Part shown: positions 52,643 through 60,990 of the stretch, one piece after another
Numbering within the stretch: the stretch's first letter is position 1
Layout of the letters: each line of letters opens with the position of its first letter
NCBI GenBank assembly: GCA_947630705.1
Contig: CANRIK010000001.1
Location: 1-64,000, forward strand
Source of the DNA: an uncultured Clostridia bacterium
Lineage (GTDB): Bacteria > Bacillota > Clostridia > Christensenellales > Borkfalkiaceae
Direction of reading: 5' to 3'
Length of the DNA stretch: 64,000 nucleotides
Translations under genes and position numbers: made by a program
The notes under the pieces: model-generated
What the model saw: only the letters and a program-made list of their open reading frames with translations
Told to the model about the DNA's origin: nothing
The model's database searches: none

Positions 52643-55171
52643 TCATACTTTTTCCGATCTGAACACGAGTTCGCCGTCCTTTACCCCGACCGTGACCGTT
52701 TCGCCGGAAAGTATATGATTGGCGAGTATCTCGTCCGAAAGCCTGTCCTCTATGCGCTTCTGAATGGTGCGCTTTAAGGGACGCGCGCCGAAGAGCTCGG
52801 AATAGCCCTCGTCGAGTATCTTATCCATTGCCTCATCGGAAATCACAAGTTTTATGTTTCTGCCTTTGAGACGCTCCGACAGACCGTCTATTATTTTATG
52901 ACAAATCTTGCCGGCCTCCTCCTTTGTGAGTTTGCGGAAAATTATGATATCGTCAATCCTGTTGAGGAATTCGGGCTTGAATTGTTCGCGCAACGCCTCG
53001 TTTATGTTGTCCTTCATATTGTCGTAGCCGCCCTCCTCTTCGGACGAGGAAGAGAATCCGAAATTGGACATCTTCTTGATTTGTCCGGCTCCGACATTGG
53101 AAGTCATTATGATTATGGTGTTTTTGAAGTTTACGACTCTGCCCTTCGAATCGGTCAATCTGCCGTCGTCAAGTATCTGCAAAAGGACGTTGAACACGTC
53201 GGGGTGGGCTTTCTCTATCTCGTCGAAAAGTACTACGCTGTAAGGTTTTCTTCTGACTCTTTCGGAGAGCTGTCCGCCGTTGTTGTCGTCGTAACCTATA
53301 TATCCCGGGGGCGCGCCGATGAGCTTGGAAACGGAGTGTTTTTCCATAAATTCCGACATATCGAGCCTTATCATGAGCCGCTCGTCGCCGAACATTGCCT
53401 CCGCAAGCGCCTTTGCAAGATCGGTTTTGCCGACGCCCGTGGGACCGACGAAGATGAATGAGCCTATCGGTCTGTTGGGCTCGTTGAGGCCGGCGCGAGC
53501 GCGGCGAATGGCCTTTGCCACTGCGGAGACGGCCTCATCCTGCCCTATTATTCTCTTGTGGAGATTTTCTTCGAGGTGCAGAAGTTTTTCGCTCTCCTGC
53601 TCGGTCAATTTCACAACGGGCACTCCCGTCCAACCGCTGACTATATCGGCTATTTCGTTGGAGCCTATCGTGGGAGAAGAAGTCTGTTTTTCGCCCTTCC
53701 ACTCCGACTTCAATTTGTTTATCTGTTCCTGTACGGAATTTATCTCCTCGACAAGTTTTTGCGCCTGCGAATAGTTTTCGCCTTTGGCCGCCTTGTTCTT
53801 TTCGAGGGTAAGCCTCTTTATCTTTTCTTCGAGCTCTTTTACCTCGTCGGGGCTATTCAGACTGTTCAGACGGGCGCGCGAAGCCGCTTCGTCGATAAGA
53901 TCAATGGCCTTATCGGGGAGGAATCTGTCCGTTATATATCTGTCGGAGAGAGTCGCCGCGGCTATTATCGCCTCGTCGGTGATTACCACCTTATGGTGCG
54001 CCTCATACTTGTCGCGCAGACCGCGGAGAATGGAAACTGTGTCTTCGACCGAAGGCTCTTCGACCTGAACGGGCGTAAAGCGACGTTCGAGCGCGGCGTC
54101 CTTTTCAATGTACTTTCTGTATTCCTCTATGGTGGTTGCGCCTATCGTCTGCAACTCACCGCGAGCGAGCATGGGCTTCAAAATGTTGGCCGCGTCCATG
54201 CTCCCATCCGAGGAGGAGCCGGCTCCGACTATCTGATGTATCTCGTCGATAAAGAGAATTACGTTGCCGCTGTTCTTTATGGACTCTATGGCGTTTTTGA
54301 GTCTCTCTTCGAAATCGCCCCTGTATTTTGCTCCGGCGACCATGCCGGCAAGGTCGAGTGAAAATACTATTTTATCTTTGAGAAGGTCGGGCACGGCGTT
54401 CTTGACTATCGCCTGCGCCAGCCCCTCCACAACCGCCGACTTGCCGACTCCCGGTTCGCCTATAAGCACGGGATTGTTTTTCGTACGACGGGAAAGAACC
54501 TGTATGATTTTGTCTATTTCGTTCTTTCTGCCTATAACGGGGTCTATTTTGCCCTCGCGCGCCTTTTGGGTGAGGTCGGTGCCGTAACTCAATACAGACT
54601 TATCGAGCGCAGACGAAGTGCGCTTGGATTCCTTGGATTGGGGCTTTTGAGGCTGGGAGGAATTTCCGGAATAGAGATTGCCGAAAGACGAGAACGGGTC
54701 GTGACTCTCCTCGACTTCCGAGTCGCCGAGATTTCCCGTTATGGCAAGTTCGATTTTGCTTGCAAGATTGGAGAAATTCACTCCGAGAGCACGCAATATG
54801 CGCATGGCGAGGCAGTCGGTAGACGACATGACTGCCAGCAACATATGTTCTGTGCCGGCGAGAGAATCTTCTCCGTTTATATCGACGGACAGTTCGAGCG
54901 CGCGCTCTATCATATGTTTTGTTCGCGGCGTATAGCCTTGTATATTGGAATTGGAGTCAATCGAACGGGCGAAATATTCCCTGAATTCCGGTTCGGACAC
55001 GTTGCATGCCGTAAGCACCTTATAGGCCGTACAATCGGGGCAGTTGAGCATGGCGAATACGAGGTGTTCGCTGCCTATATAGCTCGAATTGTAGACCTTT
55101 GCGGCCTCCTCCGCAACGGAGATGACCTGTTGCAAATTGTCGGTAAAGCGGTTGATGTATGAATATTCCAT
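52643..55171 (-). CDS. clpC: AAA+ unfoldase ClpC
   Basis: 842 residues; feeds substrates to ClpP. Two N-terminal Clp repeats (about 1-145), first AAA+ with [16 protein letters not shown] and [17 protein letters not shown] coiled-coil region ([34 protein letters not shown], about 430-465), second AAA+ with [22 protein letters not shown] and [27 protein letters not shown]. The UVR/M domain defines ClpC, the partner of McsA/McsB. It follows mcsB by 2 nt. A ClpP-recognition loop of the IGF/VGF type ([15 protein letters not shown]) is nearby but not certain. Confidence 0.97.
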   Translation of the reverse strand: MEYSYINRFTDNLQQVISVAEEAAKVYNSSYIGSEHLVFAMLNCPDCTAYKVLTACNVSEPEFREYFARSIDSNSNIQGYTPRTKHMIERALELSVDINGEDSLAGTEHMLLAVMSSTDCLAMRILRALGVNFSNLASKIELAITGNLGDSEVEESHDPFSSFGNLYSGNSSQPQKPQSKESKRTSSALDKSVLSYGTDLTQKAREGKIDPVIGRKNEIDKIIQVLSRRTKNNPVLIGEPGVGKSAVVEGLAQAIVKNAVPDLLKDKIVFSLDLAGMVAGAKYRGDFEERLKNAIESIKNSGNVILFIDEIHQIVGAGSSSDGSMDAANILKPMLARGELQTIGATTIEEYRKYIEKDAALERRFTPVQVEEPSVEDTVSILRGLRDKYEAHHKVVITDEAIIAAATLSDRYITDRFLPDKAIDLIDEAASRARLNSLNSPDEVKELEEKIKRLTLEKNKAAKGENYSQAQKLVEEINSVQEQINKLKSEWKGEKQTSSPTIGSNEIADIVSGWTGVPVVKLTEQESEKLLHLEENLHKRIIGQDEAVSAVAKAIRRARAGLNEPNRPIGSFIFVGPTGVGKTDLAKALAEAMFGDERLMIRLDMSEFMEKHSVSKLIGAPPGYIGYDDNNGGQLSERVRRKPYSVVLFDEIEKAHPDVFNVLLQILDDGRLTDSKGRVVNFKNTIIIMTSNVGAGQIKKMSNFGFSSSSEEEGGYDNMKDNINEALREQFKPEFLNRIDDIIIFRKLTKEEAGKICHKIIDGLSERLKGRNIKLVISDEAMDKILDEGYSELFGARPLKRTIQKRIEDRLSDEILANHILSGETVTVGVKDGELVFRSEKV

Positions 55172-55173
55172 AT

Positions 55174-56205
55174 TTAATTCCCTCCTTTCGTCAGTTGTCT
55201 TAAATGTTTTGTGACATATTCCGCTCTGTAAACGTCGCGCTCGACGGGGGAAAGCGCTCTCCCGGCGGCCGCCGTTATATTTGCCGGACGCATCTTTATT
55301 ACAAGATCGTCTATGGCGGATACGTCGTCTATATTTATATATCCGAGGCAGGCGCCGAGTTTGACGCTTGCCGCGAGTTTCAAGAGTTCGTTAGTGGCGA
55401 GGACGGCGCAATTAGTGAGTATTCCGTACGCCCTCATGCAGTTGTCCTTTATTTCAAGCGAGGACGGACCCTTTTTGAGATTGAGCCTCTCCGCCTCTTC
55501 CAGCTCCGCCACTTTTTTCACAACGTCGCCGACCTGAGTCAATATTTCCTTTTCGGTTACGCCGAGAGTGACCTCGTTGCTGATCTGATACATATAGCCC
55601 TCCGCCTCGCTTCCCTCGCCGTACACTCCGCGGACGGTCAGACCGAGACGGGATATGGAGCGATAGACTCTGGGCATTACTCCGTTTATGGTAAGCGCCG
55701 GAAGAAAGGCCATTACCGAAGCCCGCAGACCCGTGCCGAGATTTGTCGGACAGGCGGTCAGATATCCGAGCTGTTCATCATATGCAAACTTCATGGAATT
55801 GGAGATACGGGCGTCTATTTTGGCCATGGTTTTATAGGCTGTATCCAACTCGAATCCCTTCAATATACACTGTTCGCGGAGATGGTCCTCTTCGTTTATC
55901 ATTATAGATACGCTTTCGTCGGTGTTTATGATTGCCGCCGAAGCGCGTTTGTTCTTTATGAGATTGGGTGAAATGAGGTGATTTTCTTTAAGTATCTGCG
56001 CCTCCTCTTCGGAGACGGCGTTCATATAATATACGTTAAATTGGTCGTCGTCGAAGCCGTCGAGCCGCGAAAGTCCGCTCGTAACGAGACGGATTATTTC
56101 ACGAGCCTGTTTTTCGTCTTTGAGATGAGACGGAAAGGGATAGCCTTCTATATTTCTCGCGAGACGGATTCTCGTTGAAACCACAGTCTTGGACAAATCA
56201 TTCAT
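55174..56205 (-). CDS. mcsB: Protein-arginine kinase McsB
   Basis: 343 residues, guanido-kinase fold. TVVSTRIRLARNIEGYPFPSHL at the start (phosphate-binding arginines), MINEEDHLREQCILKGFELD, YLTACPTNLGTGLRASVMAFLP (catalytic-Cys loop NLGTGLRAS). Phosphorylates arginines so that ClpCP degrades the proteins. Overlaps mcsA by 8 bp. Confidence 0.96.
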   Translation of the reverse strand: MNDLSKTVVSTRIRLARNIEGYPFPSHLKDEKQAREIIRLVTSGLSRLDGFDDDQFNVYYMNAVSEEEAQILKENHLISPNLIKNKRASAAIINTDESVSIMINEEDHLREQCILKGFELDTAYKTMAKIDARISNSMKFAYDEQLGYLTACPTNLGTGLRASVMAFLPALTINGVMPRVYRSISRLGLTVRGVYGEGSEAEGYMYQISNEVTLGVTEKEILTQVGDVVKKVAELEEAERLNLKKGPSSLEIKDNCMRAYGILTNCAVLATNELLKLAASVKLGACLGYINIDDVSAIDDLVIKMRPANITAAAGRALSPVERDVYRAEYVTKHLRQLTKGGN

Positions 56206-56692
56206 CTTCTCCGCCTCCGCCGTAGAGTATCTTGTTTATTTCCTTAATCTGCCTGTTAAGCATATTCGCTTCGGAATAACGGCGAGCTTTCAAAGCGGTT
56301 TCCAGCCGCTCCTGCAAGGACTTTAACTTCCTCAAAAGTCCGTACTCGTCGTTGTTTATGTTTGCCGTGCCGACATGGGTATCCTTGCCCTGTATGCGTC
56401 TAATCGCCGGCATCAACTCCTCTTTGAACACGTCGTAACAGCTGGCGCAACCCAAGAGGCCTGTCTGCTCGTACTCGCGATATCTTGTGCCGCAGACGGG
56501 GCATGTCTTTTCCTCCTCCGCCGCTCCGACGCCGAAGAGGTCGGTCAATATGGAGTTGTGGGCCTTTGCGCTCAAATCGCCGGCAAGTTCGGCATAACAC
56601 AACGCGCAGAGGTGACTTTCGAACTTTTCACCGTTTATTACGTCGATTGTATTTATGGTCGCCGGATTTTTTTTACAGCGTTGACAAAGCAT
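56198..56692 (-). CDS. mcsA: Activator of McsB, McsA
   Basis: 164 residues with four Cys pairs: MLCQRCKKNPATI, SHLCALCYAEL, TCPVCGTRY, LLGCASCYDVF, i.e. two zinc modules, then a UVR motif near the end (LRKLKSLQERLETALKARRYSEANMLNRQIKEI). Binds McsB and ClpC. First gene of the operon here: the regulator gene ctsR, which usually precedes it, is absent. Confidence 0.95.
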   Translation of the reverse strand: MLCQRCKKNPATINTIDVINGEKFESHLCALCYAELAGDLSAKAHNSILTDLFGVGAAEEEKTCPVCGTRYREYEQTGLLGCASCYDVFKEELMPAIRRIQGKDTHVGTANINNDEYGLLRKLKSLQERLETALKARRYSEANMLNRQIKEINKILYGGGGEDE

Positions 56693-56732
56693 CGTTTTAC
56701 TCCGAAAAACTGATTTATTCCTTTACATTTTA

Positions 56733-56760
56733 ATTATACTACTTTTTGACTGCCCGTAAA
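56733..56760 (-). promoter_or_regulatory. Promoter of the mcsA operon
   Basis: Minus strand TTTACG (56760-56755), 16-bp spacer, TATAAT (56738-56733). No tandem CtsR heptads (GGTCAAA) are found around it. Confidence 0.6.
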
Positions 56761-56811
56761 CAAAAATATTGATAAGGTAACAATTTTTTTTGAAAAATCT
56801 ACGGCTGATTA

Positions 56812-56840
56812 TTGAAAAGAACGAATATCTGTGCTATAAT
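56812..56840 (+). promoter_or_regulatory. Promoter of the IscU-like/GGGtGRT pair
   Basis: TTGAAA (56812-56817), 17-bp spacer, TATAAT (56835-56840); ribosome site GGAGG precedes the ATG at 56877. Confidence 0.65.
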
Positions 56841-56876
56841 ATTCAACGGTTAAAAATAAAATTCGGAGGAAATGTA

Positions 56877-57602
56877 ATGCAATATTCAAAAGACGTTGAA
56901 AATATGATTTGCGTTGCCAAAGGCGTTTCCGGCAGATTCGAGCACGGACCCGCCCCCATTCCCGAAGAAGGGCTTTGGATTCAGGCAAAGGAAATCAAAG
57001 ATATCAAGGGTTTTACCCACGGTATCGGCTGGTGCGCGCCTCAACAGGGCGCATGCAAGCTGTCGCTTAACGTTAAAGACGGTATAATCGAAGAGGCGCT
57101 CGTGGAGACGATTGGCTGCTCTGGCATGACGCACTCCGCTGCCATGGCCGCGGAAATCTTGCCCGGCAAAACCATCCTCGAAGCGCTGAACACCGACCTC
57201 GTTTGCGACGCAATCAACACGGCTATGCGCGAGCTCTTCCTGCAAATAGTTTACGGCAGAACGCAGTCGGCGTTCTCCGAGGACGGACTTGCGGTCGGCG
57301 CAGGTCTCGAAGACCTCGGCAAGGGGCTCCGTTCACAAGTGGGAACCATGTACGGAACAAAGTTGAAGGGCGTCAGATATCTCGAAATGGCCGAAGGCTA
57401 CGTAATTGCCATTGCGCTCGACAAGAACAACGAGGTATGCGGCTACAAGTTTGTATCCCTCGGAAAGATGACGGACTTCATCAAGAAAGGGCTTACCCCC
57501 AACGAAGCATATGAAAAGGCTATCGGTACTTACGGCAGATATTCCAAAGAATCCGGCGCCGTTAAGCACATTGACCCCAGAACCGATAAGGAGGTTGACT
57601 GA
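56877..57602 (+). CDS. IscU/NifU-like iron-sulfur scaffold-type protein
   Basis: 241 residues from the ATG at 56877 (GGAGG 7 nt before; the frame is open further upstream without a ribosome site). An IscU-like core: GWCAPQQGACKLSLNVKDGIIEEALVETIGCSGMTHSAAMAAEILPGKT, which matches the GCSGxxxS loop of scaffold proteins with several Cys. The C-terminal half (160-241) is specific to this subfamily. The next gene, 2 nt on, encodes a GGGtGRT protein; the two genes travel together in many anaerobic Firmicutes (from memory). It may bind a metal cluster, but the actual role is not established. Confidence 0.78.
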   Translation: MQYSKDVENMICVAKGVSGRFEHGPAPIPEEGLWIQAKEIKDIKGFTHGIGWCAPQQGACKLSLNVKDGIIEEALVETIGCSGMTHSAAMAAEILPGKTILEALNTDLVCDAINTAMRELFLQIVYGRTQSAFSEDGLAVGAGLEDLGKGLRSQVGTMYGTKLKGVRYLEMAEGYVIAIALDKNNEVCGYKFVSLGKMTDFIKKGLTPNEAYEKAIGTYGRYSKESGAVKHIDPRTDKEVD

Positions 57603-57604
57603 TT

Positions 57605-58606
57605 ATGGCTCTTTTTGAAAGTTACGACAGACGCGAAGCGAAAATTTTGGGCGTTCTGAAAGAATACGGCATTAAAACCATAGAAGAATGTAAAGATATC
57701 ACCCTCAAAAAGGGTATAGACGTCGATAAAATAGTGCGCGGCACGCAGCCTATCTGCTTTGAAAACGCAGTCTGGGCATATACCGTCGGCGCGGCTATTG
57801 CCATCAAGAAAGGTTGCAAAAAAGCCGCCGACGCAGCAAAGGCAATAGGTATAGGGCTCCAATCTTTCTGCATCCCCGGCTCCGTTGCCGAAAACAGAAA
57901 AGTCGGTCTCGGTCACGGAAATCTCGGCTCCATGCTGCTCTCGGAAGAGACGGATTGCTTCTGCTTCCTTGCCGGTCATGAATCTTTTGCCGCCGCCGAA
58001 GGCGCCATTAAGATAGCCGAAAACGCAAATAAAGTGCGCGTAAAGCCTCTCCGCGTCATTTTGAACGGCTTGGGCAAGGACGCCGCCTATATCATTTCGA
58101 GAATAAACGGATTCACGTATTGCAGAACGGAATTCGACCCCTACACCGAGACGGTCAAAGTTGTTGACAGCGTTTCGTTCTCCGACGGTCCCCGTGCAAA
58201 GGTTAAATGCTACGGCGCGGACAATGTGCCCGAGGGCGTTGCAATCATGAAGATGGAGAATGTCTCCGTTTCGATTACGGGCAACTCCACCAACCCCACT
58301 CGCTTCCAGCACCCCGTTGCAGGCACTTATAAAAAATGGTGCAACGAAAACGGAATCAAGTATTTCTCGGTTGCTTCCGGCGGCGGTACGGGCAGAACTC
58401 TGCACCCCGACAATATGGCGGCGGGTCCTTCGAGCTACGGCATGACGGATACTATGGGACGTATGCATTCCGACGCGCAGTTTGCCGGTTCCTCTTCCGT
58501 TCCGGCGCACGTCGAGATGATGGGACTTATAGGCATGGGCAATAACCCTATGGTCGGCGCGACGGTCGCCGTTGCGGTCGCCGTACAAGAGGCTTTGACG
58601 AAGTAA
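57605..58606 (+). CDS. GGGtGRT-family protein
   Basis: 333 residues. Contains the name-giving motif SGGGTGRTLHPDNMAAGPSSYGMTDT near 262-280, plus GSVAENRKVGLGHGNLGSMLLSEETDCFCFLAGHESFAAAEGAIKIAENA and a Gly/Val-rich end (MGNNPMVGATVAVAVAVQEAL). Cytoplasmic (no signal). The family is conserved but of unknown biochemistry; pairing with the IscU-like protein, abundant Gly loops and conserved Cys/His point to a cofactor-bearing enzyme. Co-transcribed with the preceding gene, ended by a terminator at 58629-58664. Confidence 0.8.
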   Translation: MALFESYDRREAKILGVLKEYGIKTIEECKDITLKKGIDVDKIVRGTQPICFENAVWAYTVGAAIAIKKGCKKAADAAKAIGIGLQSFCIPGSVAENRKVGLGHGNLGSMLLSEETDCFCFLAGHESFAAAEGAIKIAENANKVRVKPLRVILNGLGKDAAYIISRINGFTYCRTEFDPYTETVKVVDSVSFSDGPRAKVKCYGADNVPEGVAIMKMENVSVSITGNSTNPTRFQHPVAGTYKKWCNENGIKYFSVASGGGTGRTLHPDNMAAGPSSYGMTDTMGRMHSDAQFAGSSSVPAHVEMMGLIGMGNNPMVGATVAVAVAVQEALTK

Positions 58607-58628
58607 AACCACAATATATTGTATTTGA

Positions 58629-58664
58629 AAAAGGGCTTCCATACAAAATATGGAAGCCCTTTTA
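58629..58664 (+). terminator. Terminator of the GGGtGRT gene
   Basis: AAGGGCTTCCATA / TATGGAAGCCCTT stem followed by TTATCG; A-rich on the other side. Confidence 0.85.
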
Positions 58665-58701
58665 TCGTGTTTATGTAACCATTGGGATAAAACCCCGTTT
58701 T

Positions 58702-58794
58702 CGTCCACATCTCGTCCACATTTTTAAAAAATGTGGACGAAAAATTCTTGTTAAAAATTTTCAAATGTGGACCAAACTTGTGAAAATGTGGACG
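58702..58794. repeat. Cluster of five 9-bp motifs (cgtccacat / atgtggacg)
   Basis: cgtccacat at 58702-58710 and 58713-58721, atgtggacg at 58731-58739 and 58786-58794, and atgtggacc at 58765-58773. The pair 58713-58739 forms a nearly perfect 27-bp palindrome. The rest of 58665-58924 contains no convincing gene. Confidence 0.8.
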
Positions 58795-58924
58795 AAAATT
58801 CATTTTTCATCCCGATGGTTTATGCGAATACAGCTCATTTACTGCTTTCCTACCTTTCTCTCTCATCTTGTCGGTAGTATGCTCGTAAACCTCTACCATA
58901 ATGTTGATATTTCAATATGCAAAG

Positions 58925-59473
58925 CTATTGCAAACTTATTTTTACGGAAACGGGGTTGCTTTCCGTAAGAATAGCTTTCAGCTCCGACGCGGAATAGCCA
59001 TTCATCTTTCCGAGCTTTGTGTAGCTCCACGTATTACTTCCGTAGAACAAGACGATTTGATTGCCCAAATATAGAATGACGTCGCCGGCCTCCGTCGTAA
59101 TGCGTCTATCGCTATGGGGGAGCGTATGGCCCAGATCCCCCACCTTTTCGAATCCGCCGTAATCGGCGGCGGTATATGTTATATCGCCCTGATTTAAAAT
59201 CTCCGTCAAGGCGTCTGTCGCCTCATTCTTTTCGAGCTTGACGGAAATCCTATGGCTTCCTATCGTCAAATAAACGGTATCCGTAATTTCGTCCTCCTTA
59301 TTTTCCGAGTTTTCCACGTCCGGCGTTTCGTTCGGTTCCGACGAATCTTGCAAATCCGTAGAGTTTTCCGTCGTTTGTTCGGACGGCGACGGAGCCGTTT
59401 CTCCGTTCTTCGAACCGCAAGCCGAGAGCATAGAGACAAATATGCATAGCAATAAAATAAATAATCTTTTCAG
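58925..59473 (-). CDS. Lipoprotein with cyclophilin-like domain
   Basis: 182 residues if started at the CTG at 59473 (GAGGTG 10 nt upstream); otherwise a TTG at 59452 gives 175. The signal LKRLFILLLCIFVSMLSAC has a good lipobox (LSAC), so the protein is membrane-tethered outside. A Ser/Thr/Glu linker follows (about 25-62). Residues 68-182 (VYLTIGSHRISVKLEKNEATDALTEIL ... DYGGFEKVGDLGHTLPHSDRRITTEAGDVILYLGNQIVLFYGSNTWSYTKLGKMNG) match the cyclophilin-like domain often found beside or fused to secreted flavodoxins. It is last in the operon. Confidence 0.75.
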   Translation of the reverse strand: MKRLFILLLCIFVSMLSACGSKNGETAPSPSEQTTENSTDLQDSSEPNETPDVENSENKEDEITDTVYLTIGSHRISVKLEKNEATDALTEILNQGDITYTAADYGGFEKVGDLGHTLPHSDRRITTEAGDVILYLGNQIVLFYGSNTWSYTKLGKMNGYSASELKAILTESNPVSVKISLQ

Positions 59474-59487
59474 TTTAATTTTTCACC

Positions 59488-60978
59488 TCAATACCAATCG
59501 TGTTTTTCGTTCCTGTCGAGGGCGGCGATGTCATTCATTTCTTCGTTTGAAAGCGAGAAATCGAACACCGAAATGTTTTCGAGGATATGGGCAGGATTAC
59601 TTGAACCGGGAATCGCCACAACACCGCGCTGTAAGTGCCAACGTAAGATCACCTGCGCCGCCGTCACGTTGTGCGCCTCGGCAATTTTTACGATTGTTTC
59701 ATCGGAAAGGAGTTCGCCCGTATGCCCTCTGCCGCCGAACGGATACCAGGCCTGCACAACAATTCCCAAATTGTGCATATACGGCACGACGGCTTGCTCC
59801 TGATAATACGGGTGTATCTCGTTCTGCACGAGCGCAGGTCTGATGTCCACCTGTGAAATGAAGTCGTCTATCTCTTCGATATACCAATTTGACAGTCCCA
59901 AAGAGCGAATCTTCCCGTCTGCCACGGCTTTTTCCATTGCCTTATACGCCTTAACGTCATTCGCGCCGGGATGGTGCAAGAGCATCATGTCGATATAGCC
60001 GATATTTAGTTTGTCGAGCGACTCTTGTATCGCTTCTTCGGGGTGAGAATATTGTTCGCCGGGGTAGATTTTTGTAATGACGAAAATCTCTTCGCGCGGC
60101 ACATTCGATTCCCGTATCGCTTCTCCGATCTCCCTTTCGTTGCCGTACATGTGCGCGGTGTCGATAAGGCGAACGCCGCTTTCAAGTGCCGCTTTCACCG
60201 AGGCTTTGCACGTTTCGCCCGTAAGAGAATAAGTGCCAAGTCCCAAGATCGGCATTTCATATCCGCTGTTGAGAGTTACCGTGGGTGCGTGACCGTTTTC
60301 GCCGCTATTAAGGTCGAACGCGGAGACGTCTGGCGCGAATTTCAGTCCGAGCGAATCCACCCATTCATCGACCGCGCTTTGCGAAGTACCCGAAGAAAAT
60401 CTTCTGCCGTCAAGCCAAGTTGCGTCACTTACGAGAGAATGTAAGTTCGTCGCGCTCGAACCGATGCCGCTACTGTGCGAGGTGCAGAACGGAATAATCG
60501 TCTTGCCCGAAAAATCGTAACTTTCAAGAAAAGTGCAGATGATTTTAGGGGCTTGACTGTGCCAAATGGGATAGCCCAAAAAGACGACTTTGTATTTCTC
60601 CATGTTCTCCACGCTTCCGCTTATCGCAGGGCGAGCGGCGGGATCGTTCTGCTCTCTGTCGGCGCGGCAGTCCGTGTAGTATTTCAAATCGTCCTCGGTA
60701 TAGGGATCTTCGGGAACTATGGAATACAATGTGCCGCCTGTTTTTTCTTCGATATGTTCCGCAACGCCTTTCGTCGTCCCCGTGCAAGAAAAATATGCGA
60801 TCAGCACGTTTGAGAACGCCGCAGGCGTATCGCTCTCACCCTCACTCGTATCTGTTTCATTGCTTTGATCCGTTTGGTTTTTATTGGGGGGTTCGTTTGG
60901 GTTATTCGTTTCCGTGCACGCGGCAAAAGTAAACAGTAACATAATTATCATTAAGGTTATGATTATCGACTTCTTCAT
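59488..60978 (-). CDS. Lipoprotein: flavodoxin domain fused to aldo-keto reductase
   Basis: 496 residues. Lipoprotein signal (MKKSIIITLMIIMLLFTFAAC, Cys21) and an Asn/Thr/Glu linker (22-55). Flavodoxin domain about 57-215: VLIAYFSCTGTTKGVAEHI (FMN phosphate loop), VFLGYPIWHSQAPK, FCTSHSSGIG. Aldo-keto reductase domain about 235-496 with all four catalytic residues: VRLIDTAHMYGNE (Asp, Tyr), FVITKIYPGEQYS (Lys), MLLHHPG (His), plus NEIHPYY and PGSSNPAHILENISVFDF. Outside the membrane NADPH is scarce, so the electron source is a puzzle. Followed by the cyclophilin-like lipoprotein, preceded by a hydrolase gene. Confidence 0.88.
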   Translation of the reverse strand: MKKSIIITLMIIMLLFTFAACTETNNPNEPPNKNQTDQSNETDTSEGESDTPAAFSNVLIAYFSCTGTTKGVAEHIEEKTGGTLYSIVPEDPYTEDDLKYYTDCRADREQNDPAARPAISGSVENMEKYKVVFLGYPIWHSQAPKIICTFLESYDFSGKTIIPFCTSHSSGIGSSATNLHSLVSDATWLDGRRFSSGTSQSAVDEWVDSLGLKFAPDVSAFDLNSGENGHAPTVTLNSGYEMPILGLGTYSLTGETCKASVKAALESGVRLIDTAHMYGNEREIGEAIRESNVPREEIFVITKIYPGEQYSHPEEAIQESLDKLNIGYIDMMLLHHPGANDVKAYKAMEKAVADGKIRSLGLSNWYIEEIDDFISQVDIRPALVQNEIHPYYQEQAVVPYMHNLGIVVQAWYPFGGRGHTGELLSDETIVKIAEAHNVTAAQVILRWHLQRGVVAIPGSSNPAHILENISVFDFSLSNEEMNDIAALDRNEKHDWY

Positions 60979-60990
60979 AACTTTACTCTT

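Noticed and set aside
57530-58708. 392-codon open frame on the minus strand
   Set aside because: Antisense to the IscU-like/GGGtGRT pair, both conserved families.
58702-58794. Replication origin with DnaA boxes
   Set aside because: The motif differs from TTATCCACA at two positions and no dnaA, dnaN or AT-rich unwinding region is seen.
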